From: Sphingomonas crocodyli
Lineage (GTDB): Bacteria; Pseudomonadota; Alphaproteobacteria; Sphingomonadales; Sphingomonadaceae
Length of the DNA: 64,000 nucleotides
Reading direction: 5' to 3'
Assembly: GCF_004005865.1 (NCBI RefSeq)
Contig: NZ_SACN01000001.1
Coordinates: 1,674,001-1,738,000 of the forward strand
Both the position numbers and the translations under genes were made by a program. Under the pieces are notes generated by a model. That model had not been told where the DNA came from. It saw nothing but the letters and a program-made list of their open reading frames with translations, and made no database searches. Position 1 is the stretch's first letter. Every line of letters starts with the position of its first letter. Below are positions 54,146 through 61,705 of this stretch, one piece after another.

Positions 54146-54910
54146 ATGGTCTATCCGCCGCCCGTTCTCGTCCGTAAGCCCACATCCCGCGCGGTGTGGA
54201 TCCGCCGTCTGGTGCTGGTCGGCACGCTGCTGATCCTCGTCGGCACCTGGGCGGTCGCCAATTATATGAAGACTGGCGAGCGCGAGCCGCTGGTCACGGC
54301 GGGGCAGGAACGGCTGGCCGACGAGACGCCTCTCGACGACGGCGGCACCGAAACCGCGCTGGGGCCGATCGACGGCCCGGCAGCAGAGGCGCCACCGCCG
54401 GCGGCTCCCCCCGCGACGGCCGAGCCTGCTCCCGCCGCGCCTGCGCCCGAACCTGCTGCTGCGGTTTCTGAACCGACGCCCGCCCCGGCCCCGGTCCAGC
54501 GGCGTTCGAACGACTCGCGATTGGCGAACAACTGGCATTATGTCCCGCGCCTCGGCGACGGCCCGGCCGTGATCTACACGCGCACCGGCGGCGCGTGGGA
54601 TTATGCGCTCTCCTGCAACACCGGGCGCGCGCAGATCGAGTTCATCGCGGTGCGCACCGGCGATCCGCAGGGCTTTGGCGGGCAATATATGCGCGCTGGT
54701 TCGGTCACCGCGCGGCTCGACGCGACCTATTCACGCACCGCCGGCGGCACGATCTCGATGGTCCTGCCTGCGCGCCACCAGCTGTTCGATGCGGTGGCGG
54801 GGCAGGGGCAGGCGATCGAGGCGCAGGTCGTGGCGGGCGCGCCGACGGTGTTGCCGGTCAACGGCGATGTCGCGCGGCTCATCCGTCAGTGCCGCGGGCG
54901 GGGCGCCTGA
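54146..54910 (+). CDS. Membrane-anchored protein with Pro/Ala linker
   Basis: 254 residues: a single span near residues 22-40 (RLVLVGTLLILVGTWAVA), a long Pro/Ala/Glu linker (80-118), and a C-terminal domain from about 125 with WHYVPRLGDGPAVIY, YALSCNTGRAQIEF and a final Cys. The domain resembles that of the lipoprotein encoded next (WRYVPGTAQSYAVYG, LVIACDKTARTIAI). Probably reaches into the periplasm. Function unknown. Confidence 0.72.
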   Translation: MVYPPPVLVRKPTSRAVWIRRLVLVGTLLILVGTWAVANYMKTGEREPLVTAGQERLADETPLDDGGTETALGPIDGPAAEAPPPAAPPATAEPAPAAPAPEPAAAVSEPTPAPAPVQRRSNDSRLANNWHYVPRLGDGPAVIYTRTGGAWDYALSCNTGRAQIEFIAVRTGDPQGFGGQYMRAGSVTARLDATYSRTAGGTISMVLPARHQLFDAVAGQGQAIEAQVVAGAPTVLPVNGDVARLIRQCRGRGA

Positions 54911-54956
54911 TCGCGACAGGCTTCCCTTGTCGGTTCGTTTCGCGCATGCAGCATCG

Positions 54957-55484
54957 ATGATCCGTTTTCGTCTTGCCGGGCCGGCGCTCGGCCTTGCGCT
55001 CCTCGCCGCCTGCACAACCCCCGCTCCGGTTGCCAAGCCGGTGCCGACCGTGGCGCCGCCGCCGGTCCCCGTCGCGGTGACGCCGCCGCGCGACTGGCGC
55101 GACGCGCCGCTGACTGCGGGCACATGGCGCTACGTTCCCGGCACGGCGCAATCCTACGCCGTCTATGGCGCGGCCGGCGCTCAGCCCGCTTTGGTGATCG
55201 CGTGCGACAAGACCGCGCGGACGATCGCGATCATGCGGCAGGGGGCGGCGACCAGCCTGACCGTCACCACCTCCTATGGCGCGGCGACCCTTCCCGCAGG
55301 TGGGCTTTCGCATGACGGGAAGATGATGACAGGCGCACGGATCTCCGCGCGCGACAATCTGCTCGATCGGATCGGCTATAGCCGGGGGCGCTTTGCGGTG
55401 ATGGGTGCGGGGCTGGCGCCGGTGATCGTACCGGCCTGGGCCGAACCGGCGCGGGCGGTAGAGGATTGTCGACAAGCGTCTTAA
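54957..55484 (+). CDS. Lipoprotein, function unknown
   Basis: 175 residues. Lipobox LLAACTTP places the lipidated Cys near residue 19, followed by a Pro/Val linker (KPVPTVAPPPVPVAV) and a domain that looks like a paralogue of the C-terminal domain of the preceding gene. Lipid anchor plus linker suggests an outer-membrane or periplasmic binding role. 46 bases after its neighbour, same strand. Confidence 0.75.
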   Translation: MIRFRLAGPALGLALLAACTTPAPVAKPVPTVAPPPVPVAVTPPRDWRDAPLTAGTWRYVPGTAQSYAVYGAAGAQPALVIACDKTARTIAIMRQGAATSLTVTTSYGAATLPAGGLSHDGKMMTGARISARDNLLDRIGYSRGRFAVMGAGLAPVIVPAWAEPARAVEDCRQAS

Positions 55485-55558
55485 AATCAAGACTTGTTCG
55501 CAACCGCAGGATGACCCACATTCGAGTCCTCGGCAACATTGCGAAAGGAGGTGATCCG

Positions 55559-55615
55559 ATGTCTCATGGTTCAGCGTGGGGGTCGGTTCTGTCCGTTCGG
55601 GAGACGCGCTTCTAA
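55559..55615 (+). CDS. Micro-ORF, 18 residues, with perfect ribosome site
   Basis: ATG lies seven bases after GGAGG. The peptide reads MSHGSAWGSVLSVRETRF. A second overlapping frame, ATG 55566 to TAA 55667 (33 residues, ending AGTFRPLTM), fills the space up to the terminator but is less well spaced from the ribosome site. Either may be made; both are too short to judge by composition. Confidence 0.35.
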   Translation: MSHGSAWGSVLSVRETRF

Positions 55616-55669
55616 CGAAGCGCCAGGGGTCTTCCGGGCCGGCACCTTCCGGCCGCTGACCATGTAAGG

Positions 55670-55700
55670 GGACTGCCGGGCTCGCCCGGCAGTCCTTTTT
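55670..55700 (+). terminator. Rho-independent terminator
   Basis: GGACTGCCGGG (55670-55680) pairs perfectly with CCCGGCAGTCC (55685-55695), loop CTCG, then five T. It ends the short transcript. Confidence 0.9.
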
Positions 55701-55719
55701 CATATCTGGTAGCTTTAAT

Positions 55720-56190
55720 TCAGCTTCGACCTTCGCGCTCCAGCAGCGCATCTTCGACCTGGACGGCGTGGACCGCCAGGCGCACCTCGATCAAGAACAG
55801 GGTCAGCCCCGCGATCAGCAGCAGCATCGCCAGGACGAACAGCGACGCCGTCAACCGGCCGAAGCCGAGTTCGAGCAGGTTGGCGACGAACAGCCCCGCA
55901 ACCACGATGCAGATCAGCACCGCGCTGGCGGTGCATAGGAAGATCGCGTTGCCGACGATCCGCATCCTCTTGTCCAGCAGCCGCAGCCGCTTCACCTGCT
56001 TTTCGTGAATCGGATCGCCGACGGGGGTGAACTCACGTTCGATCCGGCGGGCATGATCGACGATGCGCGACAGGCGGCTGGCCAGCAGGTTCAGAATCGA
56101 TCCGATGCCGGTGAGCAGGAAGACGGGCGCAAGCGCGGTCTGGATGACGTGCGCGATGTCGGTCGGCAGCACGGGAAGGATCGGAAGCAT
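55720..56190 (-). CDS. DUF2721 family membrane protein
   Basis: 156 residues with three spans. IQTALAPVFLLTGIGSILNLLASRLSRIVDHARRIE at the N terminus is the DUF2721 hallmark; the later spans (IFLCTASAVLICIVVAGLFVA, LFVLAMLLLIAGLTLFLIEV) complete it. Function unknown. Its stop faces the terminator of the short RNA. Confidence 0.85.
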   Translation of the reverse strand: MLPILPVLPTDIAHVIQTALAPVFLLTGIGSILNLLASRLSRIVDHARRIEREFTPVGDPIHEKQVKRLRLLDKRMRIVGNAIFLCTASAVLICIVVAGLFVANLLELGFGRLTASLFVLAMLLLIAGLTLFLIEVRLAVHAVQVEDALLEREGRS

Positions 56191-56255
56191 GGCGAAAAGG
56201 TGCGCGCGGGCACTTTTTCGGTCAAGCGCGTCCGTCCGGGTTTCTACTTACGCCC

Positions 56256-56399
56256 ATGTCAGGAATGGCGGAAATCCGATATTTATCATCCATTATAATT
56301 GCACAAATCGCATTGGTTGCATTTTATGCATCCGTAGGCGCAATCCTTTCAATTGCGATCAACCGGCTGATCCTCCATTTCGCAGTGCAACAAGATTGA
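56256..56399 (+). CDS. Possible 47-residue membrane peptide
   Basis: ATG to TGA, with a hydrophobic run SIIIAQIALVAFYASVGAIL. The region is much richer in A and T than its surroundings and codons end in A or T, unlike neighbouring genes, and no ribosome site is seen. It could be chance in a promoter-like region upstream of the next gene. Confidence 0.2.
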   Translation: MSGMAEIRYLSSIIIAQIALVAFYASVGAILSIAINRLILHFAVQQD

Positions 56400-56434
56400 G
56401 GACGCTGACGGCTCAAATCGAAAGGAGTTTTCTG

Positions 56435-56722
56435 ATGAAGAAGATTGTTGCTCTCGCCATCCTGACCTCCGCGATCGCCGCTCCGGCGCTCGCCGAAACC
56501 CAGAGCTTCACCCGCGACGGCCAGACCTACACCTACGAAGTCAAGCAGGCCGGCGAAGTCGCGATCGTCAACGGCACCGACCAGTCGGGCAAGGCGTTCT
56601 CGCTGCGCGTCCGCAACGGCCGCGTCTCGGGCAACTATGCCGGCACCGCCGTCGCCTTCGCTGCGCCGAAGGTCCAGACCGCGGCTGCGAACAGCTCGGA
56701 AAGCCCGCTGGCTACCCGCTGA
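56435..56722 (+). CDS. Small secreted protein, function unknown
   Basis: 95 residues. Signal peptide ends near residue 20 (APALA); mature part starts ETQSFTRDGQTYTYEV and reads as a short beta-rich domain (GEVAIVNGTDQSGKAFSLRVRNGRVSG). AAAGGAG precedes ATG, and a strong terminator follows, so it is a single-gene unit. Seen in this form it may be sphingomonad-specific, which I cannot check. Confidence 0.75.
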   Translation: MKKIVALAILTSAIAAPALAETQSFTRDGQTYTYEVKQAGEVAIVNGTDQSGKAFSLRVRNGRVSGNYAGTAVAFAAPKVQTAAANSSESPLATR

Positions 56723-56744
56723 TCGCTCACCGATCGAAACTGAA

Positions 56745-56775
56745 AAGGCCGCGGATCACTCCGCGGCCTTTTTGT
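56745..56775 (+). terminator. Rho-independent terminator
   Basis: AAGGCCGCGG (56745-56754) pairs with CCGCGGCCTT (56761-56770) over a six-base loop, followed by TTTGTTTG. Confidence 0.9.
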
Positions 56776-56801
56776 TTGTGCGCCGCACAAATCGGCGGAT
56801 T

Positions 56802-58010
56802 TTAGCCCGCGTTTCGCGCGGGCGTATTAACGCCCATCGACTGCAGATACTTCTTCACGTTGCGCGCAGCCTGGCGAATGCGCTGCTCATTCTCGACCAT
56901 CGCGATCCGGACGAAGCCTTCGCCGTCCTCGCCATAACCGACGCCCGGCGCTACCGCGACGCCCGCATGCGTCAGGAGCTGCTTCGAGAATTCGAGGCTG
57001 CCCAGATGTGCGACCGCCGGCGGCAGCGGCGCCCAGCAGAACATCGACGCGCGCGACGGCGGAATGTCCCAGCCCGCGCGACCGAAGCTTTCGACCAGCA
57101 CGTCGCGACGCCGCTGGTAGAGTTCGCGATTCTTCTGGACGATATCCTGCGGCCCGTTGATCGCCGCAACCGCCGCCGCCTGGATCGGCGTGAAGGCGCC
57201 ATAATCGAGATACGACTTCACGCGCGTCAGTGCCGCGATCAGCTGCTTGTTGCCCACCGCGAAGCCCATGCGCCAGCCCGCCATCGAATAGGTCTTCGAC
57301 ATCGACGTAAACTCGATCGCGACGTCCTTCGCGCCCGGCACCTGCAGGATCGAAGGCGTCGGATTGCCGTCATAATAAAGTTCGGAATAAGCGAGGTCGC
57401 TCAGCACCCAGACCTTATGCTCCTTCGCCCAGGCGACGAGCCGTTCGTAAAAGGCCAGGTCGACCGTTTCGGCGGTGGGGTTGGACGGATAGCCGACCAC
57501 CAGCACCGACGGGCGCGGCACCGTGAACTTCATCGCGCGATCGAGCGCCTCCCAATAGCGTTCGTCGGGCGTGGTCGGCACCGAACGGATCGTGGCGCCG
57601 GCGATGATGAAGCCGAAGGTGTGGATCGGGTAGCTCGGGTTCGGCGCCAGGATGACGTCGCCGGGCGCGGTGATCGCGGTGGCGAGGCTCGACAGCCCCT
57701 CCTTAGACCCCATCGTGACGACGACTTCGGTTTCGGGATCGACGTCGACCCCGAAGCGGCGCTGATAATAGCCGGCCTGCGCGCGGCGGAGGCCCGGAAT
57801 GCCCTTCGACGCCGAATAGCCGTGCGCGTCGGGCTTCTGCGCCACCTCGACCAGCTTGTCGATGACATGCTGGGGCGGCGGCAGATCGGGGTTGCCCATG
57901 CCAAGATCGATGATGTCCTCGCCCCGCGCTCGCGCCGCTGCCCGCATCGCGTTCACTTCGGCGATGACATAAGGGGGCAGGCGCTTGATGCGGTAAAATT
58001 CCTCGGACAT
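56802..58010 (-). CDS. Class I/II aminotransferase, AlaC/DapL-like
   Basis: 402 residues. PLP enzyme: FYRIKRLPPYVIAEV at the start, DLGMGNPDLPPP near residue 34, YPSNPTAETV near 168, and the cofactor Lys in SMSKTYSMAGWRMGF near 235, with the final Arg in FVRIAMVEN. Relatives are annotated as LL-diaminopimelate aminotransferase or as glutamate-pyruvate transaminase AlaC; I cannot separate the two. ATG 58010 is favoured over an upstream in-frame start. Divergent from phaC. Confidence 0.9.
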   Translation of the reverse strand: MSEEFYRIKRLPPYVIAEVNAMRAAARARGEDIIDLGMGNPDLPPPQHVIDKLVEVAQKPDAHGYSASKGIPGLRRAQAGYYQRRFGVDVDPETEVVVTMGSKEGLSSLATAITAPGDVILAPNPSYPIHTFGFIIAGATIRSVPTTPDERYWEALDRAMKFTVPRPSVLVVGYPSNPTAETVDLAFYERLVAWAKEHKVWVLSDLAYSELYYDGNPTPSILQVPGAKDVAIEFTSMSKTYSMAGWRMGFAVGNKQLIAALTRVKSYLDYGAFTPIQAAAVAAINGPQDIVQKNRELYQRRRDVLVESFGRAGWDIPPSRASMFCWAPLPPAVAHLGSLEFSKQLLTHAGVAVAPGVGYGEDGEGFVRIAMVENEQRIRQAARNVKKYLQSMGVNTPARNAG

Positions 58011-58135
58011 GACGATTCCTAGTGTTTGCTCCTTGGCGACGCGGGGCCGATCGCCCAATGTCACCGGGAGCGGCTTATACGCGCGGGCGCGCCGAATTGG
58101 CAGGCGTGCCCGTGAAAAAATCAGCGGAGCGTAAC

Positions 58136-59908
58136 ATGGGTGATCTCGGCGAGGATTGGGGCAGGCAGACGACCGTATCGGAGCTGCCGCCGCTTGCCGA
58201 AATCCAGCACTGGACCGGCGTCGTCGGACAGGCGCAGCAGATGATCATGGAACATCTGGTCCACGCCATGCCCGATGCCGGCAGCCTGCCGCTACCCGAC
58301 ATGCAGTTCCCCGATATGGGCGCGATCATGGGTGACACGACCAGGCTGGTCGATCTGCAGAGCGATGCCGTGGGCGACGCGCTGGGCCTGTGGACCGCCC
58401 TGATGAAGGGCGATGTCGAGGCGCTGAAGGCCGCCGACCGCGATCGTCGCTTCAATGCCGAGGCGTGGCGCCAGACTCCGATCTTCGATGTGATCCGCCA
58501 GGCCTATCTGCTGCTGTGCGAACATTTCATGCGCGCGGTCGATGCGATCGACGGGGTCGAGCCCGAGGTGCGCAACAAGATCCGCTTCGCGATGCGCACC
58601 GTGACCGAGGCGATGTCGCCCGCCAATTTCCCGCTGACCAACCCCCAGGTGCTGGAACGCATCTTCGAAACGCGCGGGCAGAATCTGCTGCGCGGCCTCG
58701 AACATATGCTCGCCGACATCACCAAGGGGCAGCTGACCCAGGTCCGGCAGGGCGCGTTCGAACTGGGACGCAACATCGCCGCCACGCCCGGCAAGGTGAT
58801 CCACGAAACCCCGCTCTATCAGCTGATCCATTATGCGCCGACGACCGAGACGGTGTTCGAAACCCCGCTGTTGATCTTCCCGGCATGGATCAACCGTTTC
58901 TACATCCTCGATCTCAACCAGCGGAACAGCTTCGTGCGCTGGGCGGTGGATCAGGGGATCAGCGTGTTCCTCGTCTCATGGAAGTCGGCGGACGAGAGCA
59001 TCGCAGGCATCGGCATGGACGATTATGTGATCGGCGGGCAGATCGATGCGATCGATGCCGTGCGCAAGGCGACGGGGGCCGAGAGCGTCCACACGATCGG
59101 CTATTGCGTGGCGGGCAGCGTGCTCGCGATGACGCTCGCTTATCTTGCCGCGAAGGGGGAGGCGGGGAAGGTCGCCAGCGCCACCTTCTTCACCGCGCAG
59201 GTCGATTTCGAGGAAGCGGGCGAGCTCAAGCATCTGCTGAGCGACGAACTGATGGCGATGCTGCCGATGCTGACCGGGGACAAGGGCGTGCTCGACGGCC
59301 GCTTCCTGGCCGCTTCGTTCAACCTGCTGCGCGCGCGCGATCTGATCTGGAACTATGTCGTCCAGAATTATCTGCTGGGCGAGGATTATCCCGAGTTCGA
59401 TCTGCTCCACTGGAACAACGATACGACCAACCTGCCCGGCGAATGGCATCGCGACTATATCCAGGCGCTGTATCGCGACAATCGGCTGGTGCAGCCGGGC
59501 GCGCTGAGCATCGCCGGCGTACCGATCGATCTGACGAAGATCCTGACGCCGGCCTATATCCAGGCGGGGCGTGAGGATCATATCGCCCCGGCGCCCAGCG
59601 TCTGGCGGATCATGGATCATTTCCGCGGCGATCGGCGCTTCGTGCTGGCGGGGTCGGGTCACGTCGCGGGCGTGGTCAATCCGCCGGCGGCGAAGAAATA
59701 CCAATATTGGACCAATCCGGCCGCGGACAGCTTTGCCGATTTCGTGGCGAATGCCGTCGAAACGCCGGGCAGTTGGTGGAGCGACTGGATTGGCTGGATC
59801 GCCGATCGATCGGGGCCGAAGGTGCCGGCCAAGGGCAAGCGAGTCCCCGGCAAGGGGCCGCTCAAGGCGATCGAGGATGCCCCCGGCCGCTATGTGCGGA
59901 TGCGGTAA
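58136..59908 (+). CDS. phaC: Class I poly(3-hydroxyalkanoate) synthase
   Basis: 590 residues. Polymerises 3-hydroxyacyl-CoA into storage granules. N-terminal domain (PhaC_N) includes PTNPQVLERIFETRGQNLL-type sequence near residue 170 and WINRFYILDLNQRNSFVRW near 251. Catalytic triad: Cys324 in GYCVAGS, Asp481 in GREDHIAP, His509 in GSGHVAGVVNPP. The frame opens at 58022, but ATG 58136 has GGAG before it and fits the family. A phasin gene follows. Confidence 0.95.
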   Translation: MGDLGEDWGRQTTVSELPPLAEIQHWTGVVGQAQQMIMEHLVHAMPDAGSLPLPDMQFPDMGAIMGDTTRLVDLQSDAVGDALGLWTALMKGDVEALKAADRDRRFNAEAWRQTPIFDVIRQAYLLLCEHFMRAVDAIDGVEPEVRNKIRFAMRTVTEAMSPANFPLTNPQVLERIFETRGQNLLRGLEHMLADITKGQLTQVRQGAFELGRNIAATPGKVIHETPLYQLIHYAPTTETVFETPLLIFPAWINRFYILDLNQRNSFVRWAVDQGISVFLVSWKSADESIAGIGMDDYVIGGQIDAIDAVRKATGAESVHTIGYCVAGSVLAMTLAYLAAKGEAGKVASATFFTAQVDFEEAGELKHLLSDELMAMLPMLTGDKGVLDGRFLAASFNLLRARDLIWNYVVQNYLLGEDYPEFDLLHWNNDTTNLPGEWHRDYIQALYRDNRLVQPGALSIAGVPIDLTKILTPAYIQAGREDHIAPAPSVWRIMDHFRGDRRFVLAGSGHVAGVVNPPAAKKYQYWTNPAADSFADFVANAVETPGSWWSDWIGWIADRSGPKVPAKGKRVPGKGPLKAIEDAPGRYVRMR

Positions 59909-60020
59909 CAAAAGCGTCTCGAAAAATTTTATCCACAGGCCGGAACCGCGCAATCGCATGCGCGTTGGCGGGGTGGGGCAACAGCGGAAAAGCGCCATTT
60001 TCTCTGTTGTGCTTCTGCTT

Positions 60021-60081
60021 TGTTGCAGCGCACAATGAGACTTGACCTGATCCGTCGCCTCCTGTATTGTGCATCGCAACA
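60021..60081 (+). promoter_or_regulatory. phaP promoter with two facing operators
   Basis: TTGACC (60042-60047), 17-base spacer, TATTGT (60065-60070). Two copies of TGTTGC-N3-GCACAAT flank it in opposite orientation: 60021-60036 just upstream of -35, and 60066-60081 (as ATTGTGCATCGCAACA) across the -10 and start region. An additional TTGTGC half-site lies at 60007. PhaR, the usual phasin repressor, recognises TGC-rich sites of this kind; the assignment is inference. Confidence 0.6.
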
Positions 60082-60098
60082 TCAGGAGCAGGTGGGCA

Positions 60099-60920
60099 AT
60101 GGCTGACGACATCACCCCGGCGGCAGGCGTCAAGGCGCCGGTTAAGTCCGTGGAAGCCGAAAGGCCGAAGGCGGCACCGGTTGCGGCGAAGGCCGCGCCC
60201 GTCGCCCCGGTCAAAGTTGCCGAACCGGTAAAGGCCGCAGAACCCAAGGCGGTCGAACCGATCAAGAGCGTCGCGCCGGCAAAGCCGGTCGCCGTCGCAA
60301 CTCCCGCTCCTGCGCCAAAGGCGGCCAAGCCGGCCGTGAAGAGCGTCAAGAAGGCGCCGGTGAAGACGGCTCCCGTCAAGGTGGCTCCCGCCGCCAAGAA
60401 GGTTGCCGCCCCTAAGGTCGCAAAGCCTGCGGCCACGCCCAAGCCTCTTTCGAAAGGACCGACCGGGATGCCTGCGCTCGAAACCCCATTTTCCACCTCC
60501 GCAATGACCGAAAAGGCCAAGACGATGTTCACCGATATCAGCGATCGCGCGAAGACCGCCTTTGAGAAGAGCTCGAAGGTCGGCGAGGAAATCACCGAAT
60601 TCTCGAAGGGCAACCTCGAAGCCTTCGTCACCTCGGCGAAGACTGCCGCCAAGGGTGCCGAGACGATCGGTCAGGAACTGGCCGACTATGGCAAGAAGAA
60701 CTTCGAAACCGCGTCGGCGACCGTCAAGAGCATGACGATGGCCAAGACCCCGACCGAGCTGTTCCAGCTGCAGAGCGATTATGCGAAGACGTCGTTCGAC
60801 AGCGCCGTCGCCGAAATGTCGAAGCTCAGCGAGACCTGGCTGAAGCTGGCCGGCGACGTGTTCCAGCCGCTATCGAGCCGCTATGCGCTCGCGGCCGAGA
60901 AGTTCAAGACCGCGGCCTGA
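60099..60920 (+). CDS. Phasin with Lys/Ala/Pro-rich N-terminal tail
   Basis: 273 residues. Residues 10-125 are a low-complexity tail of KPAV, APVK and KKVAAPKVAKP units, like histone H1 or the C-terminal tail of Pseudomonas PhaF. Residues 140-273 form the phasin domain (helical, with KTPTELFQLQSDYAKTSFD and LSSRYALAAEKFKTAA), which coats polymer granules. Sits after phaC with its own promoter. ATG 60099 is favoured; the frame opens at TTG 60069. Confidence 0.9.
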   Translation: MADDITPAAGVKAPVKSVEAERPKAAPVAAKAAPVAPVKVAEPVKAAEPKAVEPIKSVAPAKPVAVATPAPAPKAAKPAVKSVKKAPVKTAPVKVAPAAKKVAAPKVAKPAATPKPLSKGPTGMPALETPFSTSAMTEKAKTMFTDISDRAKTAFEKSSKVGEEITEFSKGNLEAFVTSAKTAAKGAETIGQELADYGKKNFETASATVKSMTMAKTPTELFQLQSDYAKTSFDSAVAEMSKLSETWLKLAGDVFQPLSSRYALAAEKFKTAA

Positions 60921-60953
60921 TCCGCCGCGCTTCTGCTTCCAGTATCTTGGCGT

Positions 60954-60997
60954 AACGACCGGTCGTTCCCCGCGCGGGAACGGCCGGTTGTCGTTTT
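60954..60997 (+). terminator. Terminator after the phasin gene
   Basis: AACGACCGGTCGTTCCC (60954-60970) pairs with GGGAACGGCCGGTTGTCGTT (60976-60995) with a G-T pair and a small bulge; the distal stem runs into TTTT. Confidence 0.75.
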
Positions 60998-61070
60998 GTC
61001 GCCGATACGGATACTCCGCCCGCGCTCGGGACACTTGCCGAATGGCCGCGCGGTGCCATATTCTTGAGCC

Positions 61071-61472
61071 ATGCTTCCAACCGAGTCTGAACCTGCGATG
61101 AGCCTGCCTTTCTCCACCCTCGACAAGCCATCGGCCAACATCGTCATGGCCGCCCGCAAGGATGGCGAGGATGGCGGCACCGGCCTGGGCCTCGCCACGC
61201 GCACGCGGACCCGCACAAAGAAGCCGACGCCTTACAAGGTGCTGATGCTCAACGACGATTATACGCCGATGGAATTCGTCGTCCTGTGCCTGCAGCGTTT
61301 CTTCCGCATGAACATCGAAGACGCGACCCGCGTGATGCTCCATGTCCACCAGAAGGGCGTCGGGATCTGCGGCGTGTTCAGCTACGAAGTCGCCGAAACC
61401 AAGGTCAGCCAGGTGACCGACTTCGCTCGGCAGAACCAGCACCCGCTCCAGTGCACGCTCGAAAAGGCGTGA
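61071..61472 (+). CDS. clpS: ATP-dependent Clp protease adaptor ClpS
   Basis: 133 residues. Delivers N-degron substrates to ClpA. The core is clear: [26 protein letters not shown] with the NDD substrate-pocket motif, then [27 protein letters not shown]. The N-terminal 45 residues are variable, as in the family; ATG 61098 is an alternative start. No clpA follows; a family D repeat and murA do. Confidence 0.95.
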   Translation: MLPTESEPAMSLPFSTLDKPSANIVMAARKDGEDGGTGLGLATRTRTRTKKPTPYKVLMLNDDYTPMEFVVLCLQRFFRMNIEDATRVMLHVHQKGVGICGVFSYEVAETKVSQVTDFARQNQHPLQCTLEKA

Positions 61473-61489
61473 TCGGCTAATTTCCTCAC

Positions 61490-61633
61490 TCGTCATTGCG
61501 AGCGTCCTTCGACGGACGGGCATCGACTTCGCTCAGCCCTGCTCAGGATGAGCGGAACGAAAATAAACCCGCTCATCCTGAGTAGCCACTGAGCTTGTCG
61601 AAGTGGCGTATCGAAGGACGCTCGCAATGACGA
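61490..61633. repeat. Family D palindromic intergenic repeat
   Basis: Outer arms 61490-61512 and 61611-61633 are perfect 23-base complements (TCGTCATTGCGAGCGTCC...). An inner pair GCTCAGGATGAGCGG/CCGCTCATCCTGAG with a second nested CTTCGCTCAG/CTGAGCTTGTCGAAG gives a complex cruciform of about 144 bases. One copy in this window. Confidence 0.85.
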
Positions 61634-61705
61634 ATTGAGCGAGACGGAAGCCCGTCCGTTACGCCCCCACCTTGCGTGCGCCCGCGCTTGCGATAAAGCG
61701 TGTTC

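Larger units (their letters stand above)
55543..55700 (+). ncRNA. Short structured transcript with 16S-complementary site
   Basis: GAAAGGAGGTGATCC (55543-55557) is an exact 15-base complement of the 16S rRNA 3' end. It is followed by micro-ORFs, a hairpin GGCCGG-CACCTT-CCGGCC (55637-55654) whose loop can pair with AGGTG of the ribosome site, and a strong terminator. Whether it acts as a leader peptide mRNA, a small regulatory RNA or both is not decidable here. No clear promoter found. Confidence 0.5.

Noticed and set aside
55543..55557. Fragment of an rRNA gene on the minus strand
   Set aside because: Only 15 bases match the 16S end; flanking sequence does not continue into 16S, and the site sits at the right distance from a start codon.
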